Counted from the stretch's first letter, positions 10,235-19,090 are shown. The stretch: DNA of 64,000 nucleotides from Fibrobacter sp. UWT2 (GCF_900142545.1 NZ_FRBF01000008.1:1-64000), one strand, 5' to 3'. A program made the numbers and translations. Notes: generated by a model from the letters alone, not told the origin.

Positions 10235-10452
10235 TGGCTAAAGAAGAAGGAATACAAGTAGAAGGTGTTGTGTTGGAAGCTCTCCCCAACGCTTTCTTCC
10301 GTGTCCAACTCGGAAATGGCCACGAGATTCTCGCTCATGTTTCAGGAAAAATGCGTCGGCATTTCATTCGAATTTTGCCGGACGACAAAGTGTTGGTAGA
10401 GATTTCCCCCTACGATCTTAACCGTGGGCGAATCACATACCGTTACAAGTAA
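10234..10452 (+). CDS. infA: Translation initiation factor IF-1
   Basis: 72 residues with a GTG start that overlaps the secY TAG (TTAGTGG). IF-1 occupies the 30S A site during initiation. [18 protein letters not shown] and [16 protein letters not shown] match the OB-fold family. Confidence 0.97.
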   Translation: MAKEEGIQVEGVVLEALPNAFFRVQLGNGHEILAHVSGKMRRHFIRILPDDKVLVEISPYDLNRGRITYRYK

Positions 10453-10480
10453 TAGGTATTTTCAAAGAAAGGTCAAACCT

Positions 10481-10597
10481 ATGAAAATCAAAGCCTCCAT
10501 CAAACCCAGATGTGAAAACTGCAAGATCATCCGCCGTAAGGGTGTATTGCGCATCATCTGTTCGAAGAACCCCCGTCACAAGCAGAAGCAGGGATAA
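10481..10597 (+). CDS. rpmJ: 50S ribosomal protein L36, zinc-binding form
   Basis: 38 residues. It reads [20 protein letters not shown] and ends [12 protein letters not shown]. The CxxC (11, 14), C27 and H32 make the zinc ribbon of the zinc-binding L36 form. An AAAGG stretch lies 8 nt before the ATG. It sits between infA and rpsM, the standard position. Confidence 0.96.
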   Translation: MKIKASIKPRCENCKIIRRKGVLRIICSKNPRHKQKQG

Positions 10598-10606
10598 GGA
10601 GATCGT

Positions 10607-10975
10607 ATGGCACGTATCGCTGGTGTCGATTTACCGAAAAACAAGACTGTTGAATACGGTCTGACGGCAATCTATGGTGTCGGTCTGTTCACCGCTAACA
10701 AGGTCTGTGCTCAGCTGGGCATTGACAAGAACAAGAAGTGTGACGACCTGACTGAAGAAGAACAAGGTAAGATTCGTCATCTCCTCGAAGACGAATACTC
10801 CGTGGAAGGTCAGCTCCGCGCAGAAATCACCTTGAACATTAAGCGTCTGCAGGATATTGGCTGCTATCGCGGCATCCGCCACCGCAAGGGTCTCCCTGTT
10901 CGCGGTCAGCGCTCCCGTACCAATGCCCGCACTCGTAAGGGCCCCAAGAAGACTGTGGCTAACAAGAAGAAGTAA
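10607..10975 (+). CDS. rpsM: 30S ribosomal protein S13
   Basis: 122 residues. S13 bridges the 30S head to the 50S subunit. [19 protein letters not shown], the [19 protein letters not shown] motif and the [12 protein letters not shown] tail are typical. An AAGGAGAT ribosome site precedes it. Confidence 0.98.
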   Translation: MARIAGVDLPKNKTVEYGLTAIYGVGLFTANKVCAQLGIDKNKKCDDLTEEEQGKIRHLLEDEYSVEGQLRAEITLNIKRLQDIGCYRGIRHRKGLPVRGQRSRTNARTRKGPKKTVANKKK

Positions 10976-10986
10976 GGAGATTCATC

Positions 10987-11427
10987 GTGGCTGAAGAAGA
11001 AATTAAGGAAACTGCTGCCGCTGCCGAAGCTCCGGTCGCTGCTGCTACAGAAGAAAAGGTCAAGAAGGGCAAGAAGCGTATCGACGTTCAGGGTATCGCC
11101 TGCGTGTTCGCTTCCTTCAACAATACAATCGTTTCTATCACCGATGCTCGCGGCAACGTGGTCGCTTGGGGCTCTCCGGGTAACTCCGGTTTCAAGGGCT
11201 CTCGCAAGAGCACTCCGTTTGCTGCCCAGCTCGCCGCTGAAGTCGCTGCCCACAAGGCTTTCGACCTCGGTATGCGCAAGGTAGATGTCCGCGTCAAGGG
11301 CGCAGGTGGCGGTCGTGAATCCGCTGTCCGTGCTATCAAGAATGCGGGCCTCGAAGTTCTCTCTATTCGAGACGTGACGGGCGTTCCGCACAATGGTTGC
11401 CGTCCTAAAAAGAAGAGAAGAGTCTAA
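10987..11427 (+). CDS. rpsK: 30S ribosomal protein S11 with acidic/alanine-rich N-terminal extension
   Basis: 146 residues from a GTG preceded by AAGGAGA. S11 shapes the platform near the mRNA exit. The conserved core ([49 protein letters not shown]) begins only near residue 33. The first part, rich in Glu and Ala and ending in a lysine cluster, is an extension over the usual length of about 129. rpoA follows directly; rpsD, usual between them, is missing. Confidence 0.96.
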   Translation: MAEEEIKETAAAAEAPVAAATEEKVKKGKKRIDVQGIACVFASFNNTIVSITDARGNVVAWGSPGNSGFKGSRKSTPFAAQLAAEVAAHKAFDLGMRKVDVRVKGAGGGRESAVRAIKNAGLEVLSIRDVTGVPHNGCRPKKKRRV

Positions 11428-11445
11428 TTAAAAGAGGTATCGCCA

Positions 11446-12420
11446 ATGATGTGGAAATCACTTCAGATGCCGCGCAGCTTCCAGAAAGTGGAAACCGGCG
11501 AAGATGGTCGCTACGCCAAGTTTGTCGTAGAGGCTTTGGAACGTGGCTGGGGTATTACCCTCGGTAACGCCCTCCGTCGCTCGCTCCTTTCCTCTCTGCA
11601 GGGTGCGGCTATTGTCTCCGTGAAAATTGAAGGCGTCGATAAGGAATTTTCGACGATTCCGGGTGTGAAGGAAGATGTCACTGACATTATCCTGAATCTC
11701 AAGAGCATCCGCGTGAAGCTCCTGTCCGACCACGACGAAACCCTCCGCCTGGACATGTCCGGCGAAGGTGAAGTCACGGCCAAGGACTTCATGGACAATC
11801 CGAATGTCGCCATCTTGACTCCGGACGTCCATATCGCTACTTTGAACGGTAACGCATCGCTCTCCCTGGAAGTGAAGATTTCCAGCGGTCGCGGCTACGT
11901 CACTGCCGACGAATTGAAGGACAAGGACGCTCCGATTGGCGTGATCGCCATGGACGCCAACTTCAACCCGGTGCAGAAGGTCGCGATGCACATCAGCGAT
12001 ACCCGCGTTGGCCAGAAGACGGACTACAACCGTCTGGAACTGGAAATCACGACTGACGGTTCCATCGATCCGGAAGACGCTCTTGCATACGCTGCAAAGC
12101 TCCTCATGGACCACTTGGAAATCTTCATCAACTTCGAAGGCGATCTCGAAAGCCCCGAAGAACTTGAAATGGATGAAGAACGTCAGCGTATCGCCCAGCT
12201 CCTGCGCACCCGCGTGGACGACCTGGAACTCTCCGTTCGCTCCAGCAACTGCCTCCGTATGGCAAACATCCATACCGTTGGCGAACTTGTGCGCAACAAG
12301 GAAAACGATATGCTTAAATACAAGAACTTCGGTCGGAAGTCCTTGGTGGAACTTAACGAGGTGTTGACCTCCATGGGCCTCTCTTTTGGCATGGACGTCG
12401 ATGACTACTTGAAGGATTAA
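11446..12420 (+). CDS. rpoA: RNA polymerase subunit alpha
   Basis: 324 residues. The N-terminal assembly domain has GWGITLGNALRRSLLSS near residue 35. The C-terminal domain (about residues 250-315), which binds UP elements and activators, has LELSVRSSNCLRMANI and NFGRKSLVELNEVL. An AGAGG site precedes the ATG. It is followed 2 nt later by rplQ. Confidence 0.98.
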   Translation: MMWKSLQMPRSFQKVETGEDGRYAKFVVEALERGWGITLGNALRRSLLSSLQGAAIVSVKIEGVDKEFSTIPGVKEDVTDIILNLKSIRVKLLSDHDETLRLDMSGEGEVTAKDFMDNPNVAILTPDVHIATLNGNASLSLEVKISSGRGYVTADELKDKDAPIGVIAMDANFNPVQKVAMHISDTRVGQKTDYNRLELEITTDGSIDPEDALAYAAKLLMDHLEIFINFEGDLESPEELEMDEERQRIAQLLRTRVDDLELSVRSSNCLRMANIHTVGELVRNKENDMLKYKNFGRKSLVELNEVLTSMGLSFGMDVDDYLKD

Positions 12421-12422
12421 AC

Positions 12423-12887
12423 ATGAGACACGGTGTAAAAAACAAGAAATTGGGCGTTAACGCTCAGCACAAGCGTGCCATCCTCCGCGCTCTTACCACT
12501 TCTATTCTTGAGAAGGGCATGGAAGCCGAGCAGAGCAACCGCTACGTGCGCACTACTCTCCACAAGGCTAAGCTCGTCCGCAGCTGCGTGGATCGCATGA
12601 TCACTTATGCAAAGAAGGGTGACCTTTCTGCACGTCGTGAAGCTTCTCGCTTCGTGATGAGCCCGAAGGCTGTGCAGGACCTGTTCGCAACGATCGGTCC
12701 TCGCTACGCTGGCCGTAACGGCGGCTACACGCGCATCATCAAGCTCGGCCCGAACCGCGCTGGTGACGCTTCCGAAATGGCTCTCGTCGGTCTCGTCGAA
12801 GACGAAATCGTCGTGAAGACCAAGAAGGCTGCTGAACCTGCCAAGTCCGATGCTGTGAGCATGGTCGAAGGCGAAAGCAAGGCATAA
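12423..12887 (+). CDS. rplQ: 50S ribosomal protein L17
   Basis: 154 residues. L17 sits near the tunnel exit. KKLGVNAQHKRAILRALTTS and the GGYTRIIKLGPNRAGDASEMA segment are conserved. The protein is longer than the E. coli one because of a C-terminal tail rich in Lys, Ala and Glu after about residue 130. It is the last gene of the operon and is followed by a terminator. Confidence 0.97.
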   Translation: MRHGVKNKKLGVNAQHKRAILRALTTSILEKGMEAEQSNRYVRTTLHKAKLVRSCVDRMITYAKKGDLSARREASRFVMSPKAVQDLFATIGPRYAGRNGGYTRIIKLGPNRAGDASEMALVGLVEDEIVVKTKKAAEPAKSDAVSMVEGESKA

Positions 12888-12911
12888 TTGATCTTTGTGC
12901 AAAAGATTAAA

Positions 12912-12946
12912 GCAGGGTTCCGATGCGAATCGGGCCCTGTTTTTTT
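12912..12946 (+). terminator. Terminator of the ribosomal operon
   Basis: CAGGG and CCCTG arms, extended by an imperfect TTCCGAT/ATCGG stem around a short loop, are followed by seven T residues. It lies 25 nt after the rplQ stop and ends the operon that began upstream of the window. Confidence 0.85.
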
Positions 12947-13025
12947 GTAGTTGGGCCTTGGGGGCATTGATCAAAAATCCAAGCTACAAATAGCTCACAA
13001 TTTGTACCTCGAGCCATTATTTTTG

Positions 13026-13033
13026 TATTTTAT
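13026..13033 (+). promoter_or_regulatory. -10-like TATTTTAT just before the Wza-like gene
   Basis: The hexamer TATTTT (13026-13031) ends 8 nt before the ATG at 13040, and there is no Shine-Dalgarno sequence in between. If it is the -10, transcription would start at or next to the ATG. It is one of a recurring set in this window. Confidence 0.45.
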
Positions 13034-13039
13034 AGAAAC

Positions 13040-14209
13040 ATGCGTAACTTTATACTATTCATAGCTTTACTTTGCGTTAGCCTTTTTGCCGATGACGATC
13101 TTTTTAGTTCGGGATTGCTTTCCGCGAAGAAAGGCGGAATCTCTTCGAGAAGCTCTGTCGCGATGCAGCCTTCTTTTGCTGAATCTCCCGTGGATTCGAA
13201 CTATGTGCTTGGCCCGGGCGATTTCCTGGACTTGATGCTCGAAGAAAATTATTTGTCGGTGCAGGTGTATCCGGACGGATCTGTCGCCATTGAAGAATGC
13301 GGCGGTGTCGTCGTAGGTGGCAAGACGCTTGCCGAAGCACGCGAATTGATTTTGGATCTTGTAGCCAAGCGTTACAAGCGCGACCAATGCTTTGTCCAGC
13401 TGGCTGCACTCAAGAAGTTTAAGGTGAACGCCATGGGCGCCATTGCGCAGGTGGGCCAGCAGTTGGTGGAACCGCAGACGAGACTTAGCATGTTCTTGCG
13501 TCAGGTGGGCGGAACCCTTTTGAGTGCCGATATCGAAGACGTGCAAGTGATTCGCGGTAGCGACACGATTCACGTTGATTACAGTGCCATGTCGACGAAG
13601 GGTGAATTTGCCAACGACATTATGCTGGAACAGGGTGACAAGGTTTACGTGCCGTTCGTGAAGATGGGCCAGAACGTTACCTTGATTTTCCCGGGTTACA
13701 GGACTAGCGCCGCCTACCAGGAAGGCCGCACCTTGCAGGAATACTTTGATCTTGTGGGCGGTTTCCGCTTGCATAACTATGGCTACAAGGCGTTATGTGT
13801 TCGCGAACCCGGAGCGGCTCCGCGCTGGCTCGACATTTCTGAAATGAGCAAGACGACGGTTGCCCCGAATACCGAAGTTGAATTCTCGGTGCAGGAAATG
13901 CTTGTGTATGTGGGCGGCTCCGTCAGCTATATCGGAAGGCTTCCTTACAATCCCTCGTGGCATGCGCTTGATTACGTGGCGGCGTCGGGAATTAATACGA
14001 TTACGGGTACATGGAACCAGATCAAGGTGTGGCGCGGCAAGAAGCCCGAACCGCTTTACCTGAGCGTGACCGAAGACCAGATTTTGCCGGGCGACTATAT
14101 CGAAATTCCGAAGAGCCGCTATGAATCTTTCAAGGATTTCACGTTGTTCCTTGCATCGCTCTTGACTGTGATTTCTTCGGCATTCATCATTTACGTCAAC
14201 TATAAGTAG
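13040..14209 (+). CDS. Wza/BexD-like polysaccharide export protein
   Basis: 389 residues. A signal peptide (about residues 1-17, ending SLFA) is followed by a polysaccharide export domain (YVLGPGDFLDLML near residue 54, VYPDGSVAI near 77) and SLBB-like repeats. Proteins of this family form the outer-membrane/periplasmic channel for capsule or exopolysaccharide. There is no lipobox cysteine, unlike many Wza proteins, and a hydrophobic span near the C-terminus (FLASLLTVISSAFIIYV) suggests a membrane anchor. It is the first gene of the polysaccharide module, followed 6 nt later by the Wzz-like gene. Confidence 0.85.
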   Translation: MRNFILFIALLCVSLFADDDLFSSGLLSAKKGGISSRSSVAMQPSFAESPVDSNYVLGPGDFLDLMLEENYLSVQVYPDGSVAIEECGGVVVGGKTLAEARELILDLVAKRYKRDQCFVQLAALKKFKVNAMGAIAQVGQQLVEPQTRLSMFLRQVGGTLLSADIEDVQVIRGSDTIHVDYSAMSTKGEFANDIMLEQGDKVYVPFVKMGQNVTLIFPGYRTSAAYQEGRTLQEYFDLVGGFRLHNYGYKALCVREPGAAPRWLDISEMSKTTVAPNTEVEFSVQEMLVYVGGSVSYIGRLPYNPSWHALDYVAASGINTITGTWNQIKVWRGKKPEPLYLSVTEDQILPGDYIEIPKSRYESFKDFTLFLASLLTVISSAFIIYVNYK

Positions 14210-14215
14210 TTTTGT

Positions 14216-15418
14216 ATGGAAAAGCAGGAATCGGTCGGTTTTATTGAAGTCTGTCTTCGTCTGCTGAATAACGACTTGAAGCATTTCAAGTTGTGCGCGG
14301 CGATAGTCCTCATCCCTACGCTTGTCACCTTTATTCTTGTCATGTGGGTGATCAAGCCCGTGTATGCGGCAACGGCTATCGTGACTCCTCCGTCTCCGTC
14401 TCAGACTTCGTTGAGTGGTTTGAGTTCTATGCTGGGCGGCGCCTCTGGCATGAGTTCGCTCCTCGGTTTTGCCAATGCCAACGAAGACGAAAACGCTGTT
14501 TGGACCATTCTCAATTCATGGGAATTGCATGACCAGGTGATCAAGGAATTCAACCTGGCGGAACATTATGAATTCGATGGTGATTTCCATGCGGACTTGC
14601 TGAAGGAATTCCGCAAGAATTTCGAAGTGGAATTCAACAAGGAAGACATGTTCGCTATCACCATAGAAGACGAAGACTTTAGGCTTGCAGCAAAGATGGT
14701 CTCGTTCATGCTTGAGAAGGCGGACTCCGCGTTCAACGCATTCAAGACGGCGCAGGCAAGGCAGTCTAGAATCTATTTCCAGAGCAGGCTCGATTCCTGC
14801 GAACACGCGCTAGATTCCCTGGTGGCTGACTTCGTGAAGTTCCAGGTGGACAACAATTTCTACGATCCGAACGTACAGCTTGAATCGACGATCAAGTACC
14901 TGGGCGCCTTGCAGGCCAAGCGTGAAGAAGTGTCTATCGAAATGGCTTTCGAAAAGGCGGACCGCGGCGAAAAGAGCAAGCGCTATGATGAATTGACCAA
15001 GCGCTACCAGGGCGTGAATTCTGCATTGCACGGCGCATTGAAGGGCCGCCACGAGAACATGGGCATGGTCGCCCTCAAGAAGTCTCCGGAACTTGGCGCC
15101 GAATACATGCGTCGCGAAACGGAAATCCGCGTGCAAGAAGCCATGTACAAGCTGCTTCGTCAACAGAGCGAACAGATGCGCATGGAAGAAGCGAAGATGC
15201 TTACGAACCTGCACGTGCTTGAACCGCCTTGGGAAAACGACAAGAAGATTTACCCGTTGAGGGGTGTCACCTTGATTTTCGTTTTCTCTGTGGCTTGCAT
15301 TATTGCGACGATCGTCAGCAACTTGCTCGGCTACCTGGCCTGCGAATCGAAGCGCGGCTCCTCGGTGGCTGTGGAATGGAACGCCTTCAAGGGATTCTTT
15401 AAAAAGAACAAGGGCTAG
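14216..15418 (+). CDS. Wzz-like chain-length determinant protein
   Basis: 400 residues. The topology is that of polysaccharide co-polymerases: a cytoplasmic N-terminus, membrane span about 27-46, a large periplasmic part rich in charged helices, and a second span near 345-370. PVYAATAIVTPPSPSQ after the first span is the typical Wzz start of the periplasmic domain. There is no Walker A motif after the second span, so it is not a Wzc-type tyrosine kinase. It probably sets the length of the polymer made by the adjacent Wzy-like protein. Confidence 0.85.
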   Translation: MEKQESVGFIEVCLRLLNNDLKHFKLCAAIVLIPTLVTFILVMWVIKPVYAATAIVTPPSPSQTSLSGLSSMLGGASGMSSLLGFANANEDENAVWTILNSWELHDQVIKEFNLAEHYEFDGDFHADLLKEFRKNFEVEFNKEDMFAITIEDEDFRLAAKMVSFMLEKADSAFNAFKTAQARQSRIYFQSRLDSCEHALDSLVADFVKFQVDNNFYDPNVQLESTIKYLGALQAKREEVSIEMAFEKADRGEKSKRYDELTKRYQGVNSALHGALKGRHENMGMVALKKSPELGAEYMRRETEIRVQEAMYKLLRQQSEQMRMEEAKMLTNLHVLEPPWENDKKIYPLRGVTLIFVFSVACIIATIVSNLLGYLACESKRGSSVAVEWNAFKGFFKKNKG

Positions 15419-15421
15419 CCC

Positions 15422-16765
15422 GTGTTTTCGTGGGTGATAGAATATCCGGTCAGCGCCGCCCTTTTTCTGGTAGTCATTTTTTGCCTATTCCAGTCTTGGT
15501 GGTTCAAGAAGGATTTCTTCAGTCCGCTCAACGTCTATTGCTTTGCGCAGTGCATTACCCTCGCTATCTCTTATTTGCAGATAAACAGGGCGATGAGTGA
15601 CTTTAAGCTTTATACCTGGGGCGTGTGGCTCCTGGGATTCTTGTCGTTTGCAAGCGGCTGTATTATCGCAAGGCTTCATGCGAAGTCGAAGGCGTTGCCG
15701 GTCAACGTCGCCCAGCCAGTAGCCCCGAAACGCTACAACTGGACGGTTCACCTGGTACTTTCGTTTGGCGTATTCTGCCTGTTCCTTGTGGGCGTTTACG
15801 GCGTATTCTCGGTGGTGGGCAACCTGATCATATTTACGGATAGCCCGGCCAAGTGGATGACGAAGGATATCAACTACGGTTATTACGCTCTCTTGTTCAA
15901 TAGCGGTCCGTTGTGTGTCCTGCTTTTCGGTGTGGCGGCATTTAAAAAGTTCAATAACGTGCAGTGGGTGCGCCGTGTGGCCGTTGTCATGGTGTTCGTA
16001 ACGATTGCCATAAACCTGATGACGTACCCGAACAGAACGACTCTGTTTTTCAATGTCGGTTTCTTCTTGATTTTTGTGAACTACCTGTATAAGCGGATTT
16101 CGCCGATAGTCATTGCGGCGCTTCTGGTGGTTGCCATCGCGGTTTTCGTATCGATCGGTAGTCTTCGTGACCAGTACGGTGGCGGCTCTGCCGAAGGCAA
16201 GGCGATGGATGTGGTTCTGGAACTGCCTTACAAGTACCTGGCGAACAATTACTGGAATTTGGATTATGCCCTGAACCCGCCGAATGATCGCGAAATCCAT
16301 CCGCATACATACGGAATCGATTTCTTTAACGGCATTTTCGAATATGCGAAACTCACGGGTTCATTCAGGAACAGTTTCCACTGGGACGATTCCTTCAACA
16401 ATAAGATTCAGAAGGTGGAAGGGTTCAATACGGTGAACTACCTTTGGGAAGTTTACAAGGACTTCCACTTGTTCGGCGTGTTCCTGCTTCCGCTCTTGTG
16501 CGGGATTGGCCTCACGGTGCTTCACTTGCGCTTGTGCAAGCCCTTTACCCCGCGACAGGTCCTGATGTATACCTACTTCATCTACTTTGTGGGATGGTGG
16601 TTCTTTACGGCAGGTTACAAGCAGGGGATTTTCTGCATCTGGGGTGCAGTGATTTATTTCGTTTCTACCGTGTGCATGTGGCAAAAGCGCGGCACGGTTA
16701 AAGAATTACCAGCGGAGCCTGCGGTTTCTGACAAAGTAAGCGAGCAGGAACAGACTCAGGCATAA
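15422..16765 (+). CDS. Wzy-like O-antigen/oligosaccharide repeat polymerase
   Basis: 447 residues from a GTG 4 nt after the Wzz-like stop. About ten or more hydrophobic spans run throughout, with a periplasmic loop around residues 255-330 containing YKYLANNYWNLDYALN and HPHTYGIDF, as in the oligo-Wzy family. The predicted role is polymerising lipid-linked repeat units on the periplasmic side. The last 60 bp overlap the end of the convergent flippase gene. Wzy sequences are poorly conserved, so the call rests on topology, loop composition and neighbours. Confidence 0.75.
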   Translation: MFSWVIEYPVSAALFLVVIFCLFQSWWFKKDFFSPLNVYCFAQCITLAISYLQINRAMSDFKLYTWGVWLLGFLSFASGCIIARLHAKSKALPVNVAQPVAPKRYNWTVHLVLSFGVFCLFLVGVYGVFSVVGNLIIFTDSPAKWMTKDINYGYYALLFNSGPLCVLLFGVAAFKKFNNVQWVRRVAVVMVFVTIAINLMTYPNRTTLFFNVGFFLIFVNYLYKRISPIVIAALLVVAIAVFVSIGSLRDQYGGGSAEGKAMDVVLELPYKYLANNYWNLDYALNPPNDREIHPHTYGIDFFNGIFEYAKLTGSFRNSFHWDDSFNNKIQKVEGFNTVNYLWEVYKDFHLFGVFLLPLLCGIGLTVLHLRLCKPFTPRQVLMYTYFIYFVGWWFFTAGYKQGIFCIWGAVIYFVSTVCMWQKRGTVKELPAEPAVSDKVSEQEQTQA

Positions 16766-17938
16766 ATCGCCCGAAAGCGTGAGTGCCGGAATGTAAGGCG
16801 CCTGGAGCAAGTTTGCACCGCCGATACAGACGGCAATGTTGATGATGCCGCCGATTGTAATCATGATGCCGTAGAGCCAGGTGCGCTTTTCTTTCAGTAA
16901 TGTTGAAATCATTCCCATGCGGGTTGCCTGGAGTATCAGGGAGCAGGCGAGAATGCGCAGGCAGTAACAGCTGGTTTCGAGAACATCGGGTGTCCAGGGG
17001 GCTGCAAAGAAAATAATCCGGAGCGTGTATTGCGGGAAAAGCCAGAAGGGTGTCGTGGCCGCGGCGATGAAAAGCGTGAATACGGCTTGGTCGCGCAAGT
17101 GGAGGACGCGGGTATCGGTTTGGTGGAGGGTTATGAGGCTTGACGAAATGAAATGCACCATAAGCCCTGAAGCGAGAATGATAAGCTTGTGCGAGAAGTT
17201 GTAGGCGCCCAGGAATTCGGGAGTAGTAAAGTGTGCGACCGTGTAAAGGCCCACGGGCAGGTAGGCAAAGCTTGCGATGCTCGAAAGCGCATAGGGGCAT
17301 GCCGACTTGAACATGAGTTTGAAGAATTGGATGGTGTGCAAGCCGATGCGGAATATCTTCAGGGTGAATGCCTGGCCGACACCGAAACCGAAGGCGGGTA
17401 GAGCCGCGATCACCATGGCGAGCGCAATCAATGGGATAGAATCAAGCTTGAGCACCCAGAGGGCAATCCCCATGACGGTGCAGTAGGACAGCGTATGGAG
17501 AACCTTGGAAATCAGAAGTTTTTTCCAGAAGTTACCGCAAATGAAGTACCAGTCAAAGAAGGCGTGTTGGAAGAGTAGACCAAGCGCAAGAACCAGTTCA
17601 CCTTCGAAGACGTCGCTTTCTCTTCGGACGGCGAAGGCGAAGACGACCATGGCGATGGCCGCTAAGGTTGTCATGAAGAGCCTGAGTTGCAAGACATTGG
17701 TGAACAGGGTGCCGTTTGTGGCGCGCTTGCCGAAAAAGGCCAAAATGAGCGTTGCCATGCCAAAGTCGGCGAGGGCGCAGAAGATGGTGTAGTCGCTTTG
17801 CAGGATGCCGAAGGAACCGAACTTGACAATTCCCAAATTGTTTGCGATAAGATTCTGTACAACGACAGAAACGCCCTGGATGAGGACATTGACCAGAGAG
17901 ATGAAAACGCCTATCTTGATGTTTCTTAGAGCTTGCAT
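16706..17938 (-). CDS. Wzx-like polysaccharide flippase
   Basis: 410 residues from the ATG giving MQALRNIKIGVFISLVNVL. The frame stays open for 42 more codons upstream, but those run into the upstream gene, so the internal ATG is preferred. Twelve or so hydrophobic spans and the N-terminal pattern fit the MVF/MATE-like polysaccharide transporter family, which flips lipid-linked repeat units across the inner membrane. Its first 13 bases overlap the acyltransferase stop (coupling), and its end overlaps the Wzy-like gene tail to tail. Confidence 0.8.
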   Translation of the reverse strand: MQALRNIKIGVFISLVNVLIQGVSVVVQNLIANNLGIVKFGSFGILQSDYTIFCALADFGMATLILAFFGKRATNGTLFTNVLQLRLFMTTLAAIAMVVFAFAVRRESDVFEGELVLALGLLFQHAFFDWYFICGNFWKKLLISKVLHTLSYCTVMGIALWVLKLDSIPLIALAMVIAALPAFGFGVGQAFTLKIFRIGLHTIQFFKLMFKSACPYALSSIASFAYLPVGLYTVAHFTTPEFLGAYNFSHKLIILASGLMVHFISSSLITLHQTDTRVLHLRDQAVFTLFIAAATTPFWLFPQYTLRIIFFAAPWTPDVLETSCYCLRILACSLILQATRMGMISTLLKEKRTWLYGIMITIGGIINIAVCIGGANLLQAPYIPALTLSGDLCLSLFLLAYFVRNRRLRW

Positions 17939-18903
17939 GATTTTATGCGTTTCTGAACAAAGACGGTAAAGGGGAGGATGATGACGCAAGCGATTGTATA
18001 GAGCGCAATCTTTAGTTCTACGGAGGCGTCGGGCAAGATCCTTTTGACGACAATCGAAACGCACACGATGACGAGCCAGTGCAAAACGTAATAGGTCATG
18101 GAATCTTTGCCGATGACTTGCAACCTTGTTTTTTCAAGTAGGCGAATTTTGGCGATATGGTCGAGGATGACGATGCCTGCAAGCGATGCAGGGAGCCATA
18201 AGAGGTACGTACCGCTAGAGACCTGGTGGAGATGCATGTCTACCTGCGGATTGTCGAAGGCATAGATGGCGATAAATGTTATGATGGCGGCAATAAGGAC
18301 AGGACGCTTGAATTGCAGGTCTTTTGAGTAATGCCCTGCCGCAAGGAAGAATAATCCTGCAGAGATGTTTCCGAGATAATGGGGCAGATCCAGGGGCGCA
18401 TACATGAAGGCGCAGGCGGCAAGGAGTCCGATGATGGCGATGATGTAGTCGGGCAGCTTCTTAAAAAGAATGTTGAAAATGATTCTTGCAAAAAAGAGGC
18501 TGAACAGGAACCAAAGCGGAGGATTGCTTTCGAGGGCGCCGCCCATCAATAGATTGCGCAAGTTGTCCCGAATGAAGCCGATTGTCGTAAAGCCTTCGTT
18601 GCTCATCTTGGCGGCGTATTCGAGGCATGCGCCGCAGAGTGAAAATACTGCGAATGGAATCAGGAGCCTTTTGGCCGAAGCTTTGATTTCGACAAGCGTG
18701 TCCTTGAGGCGGAAATACATTCCGGCCTTGAAGAAGAACCAGGGCATCATGAAGAATAACAGGCTGCACCAGAAAAAGTACAGGGAGGTTTGTCCGTGCC
18801 ACAGCCCCGCATGCTGCGTGATGTGGCCGAATATCATATGGATAATCAGGAAACCGCAAGCAATATCGGGGTAGAGTTGTCTTTTGGTCGGTGTGATTTC
18901 CAT
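17926..18903 (-). CDS. Acyltransferase family 3 membrane protein
   Basis: 325 residues, almost all in about ten membrane spans. The N-terminus (RQLYPDIACGFLIIHMIFGH, with the conserved histidine in the first span) and the MPWFFFKAGMYFR segment match the acyltransferase-3 family (PF01757), which adds acetyl or other acyl groups to surface sugars. It is the first gene of the minus-strand half of the polysaccharide module and overlaps the flippase. O-acylation of the polymer is the likely role, inferred from context. Confidence 0.8.
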   Translation of the reverse strand: MEITPTKRQLYPDIACGFLIIHMIFGHITQHAGLWHGQTSLYFFWCSLLFFMMPWFFFKAGMYFRLKDTLVEIKASAKRLLIPFAVFSLCGACLEYAAKMSNEGFTTIGFIRDNLRNLLMGGALESNPPLWFLFSLFFARIIFNILFKKLPDYIIAIIGLLAACAFMYAPLDLPHYLGNISAGLFFLAAGHYSKDLQFKRPVLIAAIITFIAIYAFDNPQVDMHLHQVSSGTYLLWLPASLAGIVILDHIAKIRLLEKTRLQVIGKDSMTYYVLHWLVIVCVSIVVKRILPDASVELKIALYTIACVIILPFTVFVQKRIKSCKL

Positions 18904-18925
18904 AACTAAAAATTAGCATCTTTCT

Positions 18926-18954
18926 TTGACAAAATTGCCCTTCCCGGCGATAAA
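18926..18954 (+). promoter_or_regulatory. Sigma70-type promoter upstream of tRNA-Leu
   Basis: TTGACA (18926-18931), a 17-nt spacer, then GATAAA (18949-18954). The predicted start near 18961 lies 50 nt before the tRNA. A second, nearer candidate (TATCTTTG, 18992-18999) exists. Confidence 0.6.
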
Positions 18955-18991
18955 TAAGGTGAATGGAGATATCGGTAAATGAAAATTTTTG

Positions 18992-18999
18992 TATCTTTG
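18992..18999 (+). promoter_or_regulatory. -10-like TATCTTTG before tRNA-Leu
   Basis: TATCTTTG ends 11 nt before the mature 5' end of the tRNA, so a transcript from it would carry a leader of only a few bases for RNase P to remove. It matches the TAnnTTTG element seen before several protein genes here. Confidence 0.45.
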
Positions 19000-19010
19000 G
19001 GTGCAAAATC

Positions 19011-19090
19011 GCGAGAGTGGCGGAATTGGCAGACGCACCAGACTTAGGATCTGGCACTTCGGTGTGAGGGTTCGACTCCCTCCTCTCGCA
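19011..19090 (+). tRNA. tRNA-Leu (anticodon UAG)
   Basis: A cloverleaf can be drawn: acceptor arms GCGAGAG/CTCTCGC, anticodon stem CCAGA/TCTGG around loop CTTAGGA (anticodon TAG), an extra arm closed by CACTTCGGTG, and the T arm GAGGG-TTCGACT-CCCTC. The long extra arm is the class II hallmark of tRNA-Leu, though it is short here. The discriminator base is A; the 3' CCA is not encoded. Confidence 0.93.
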
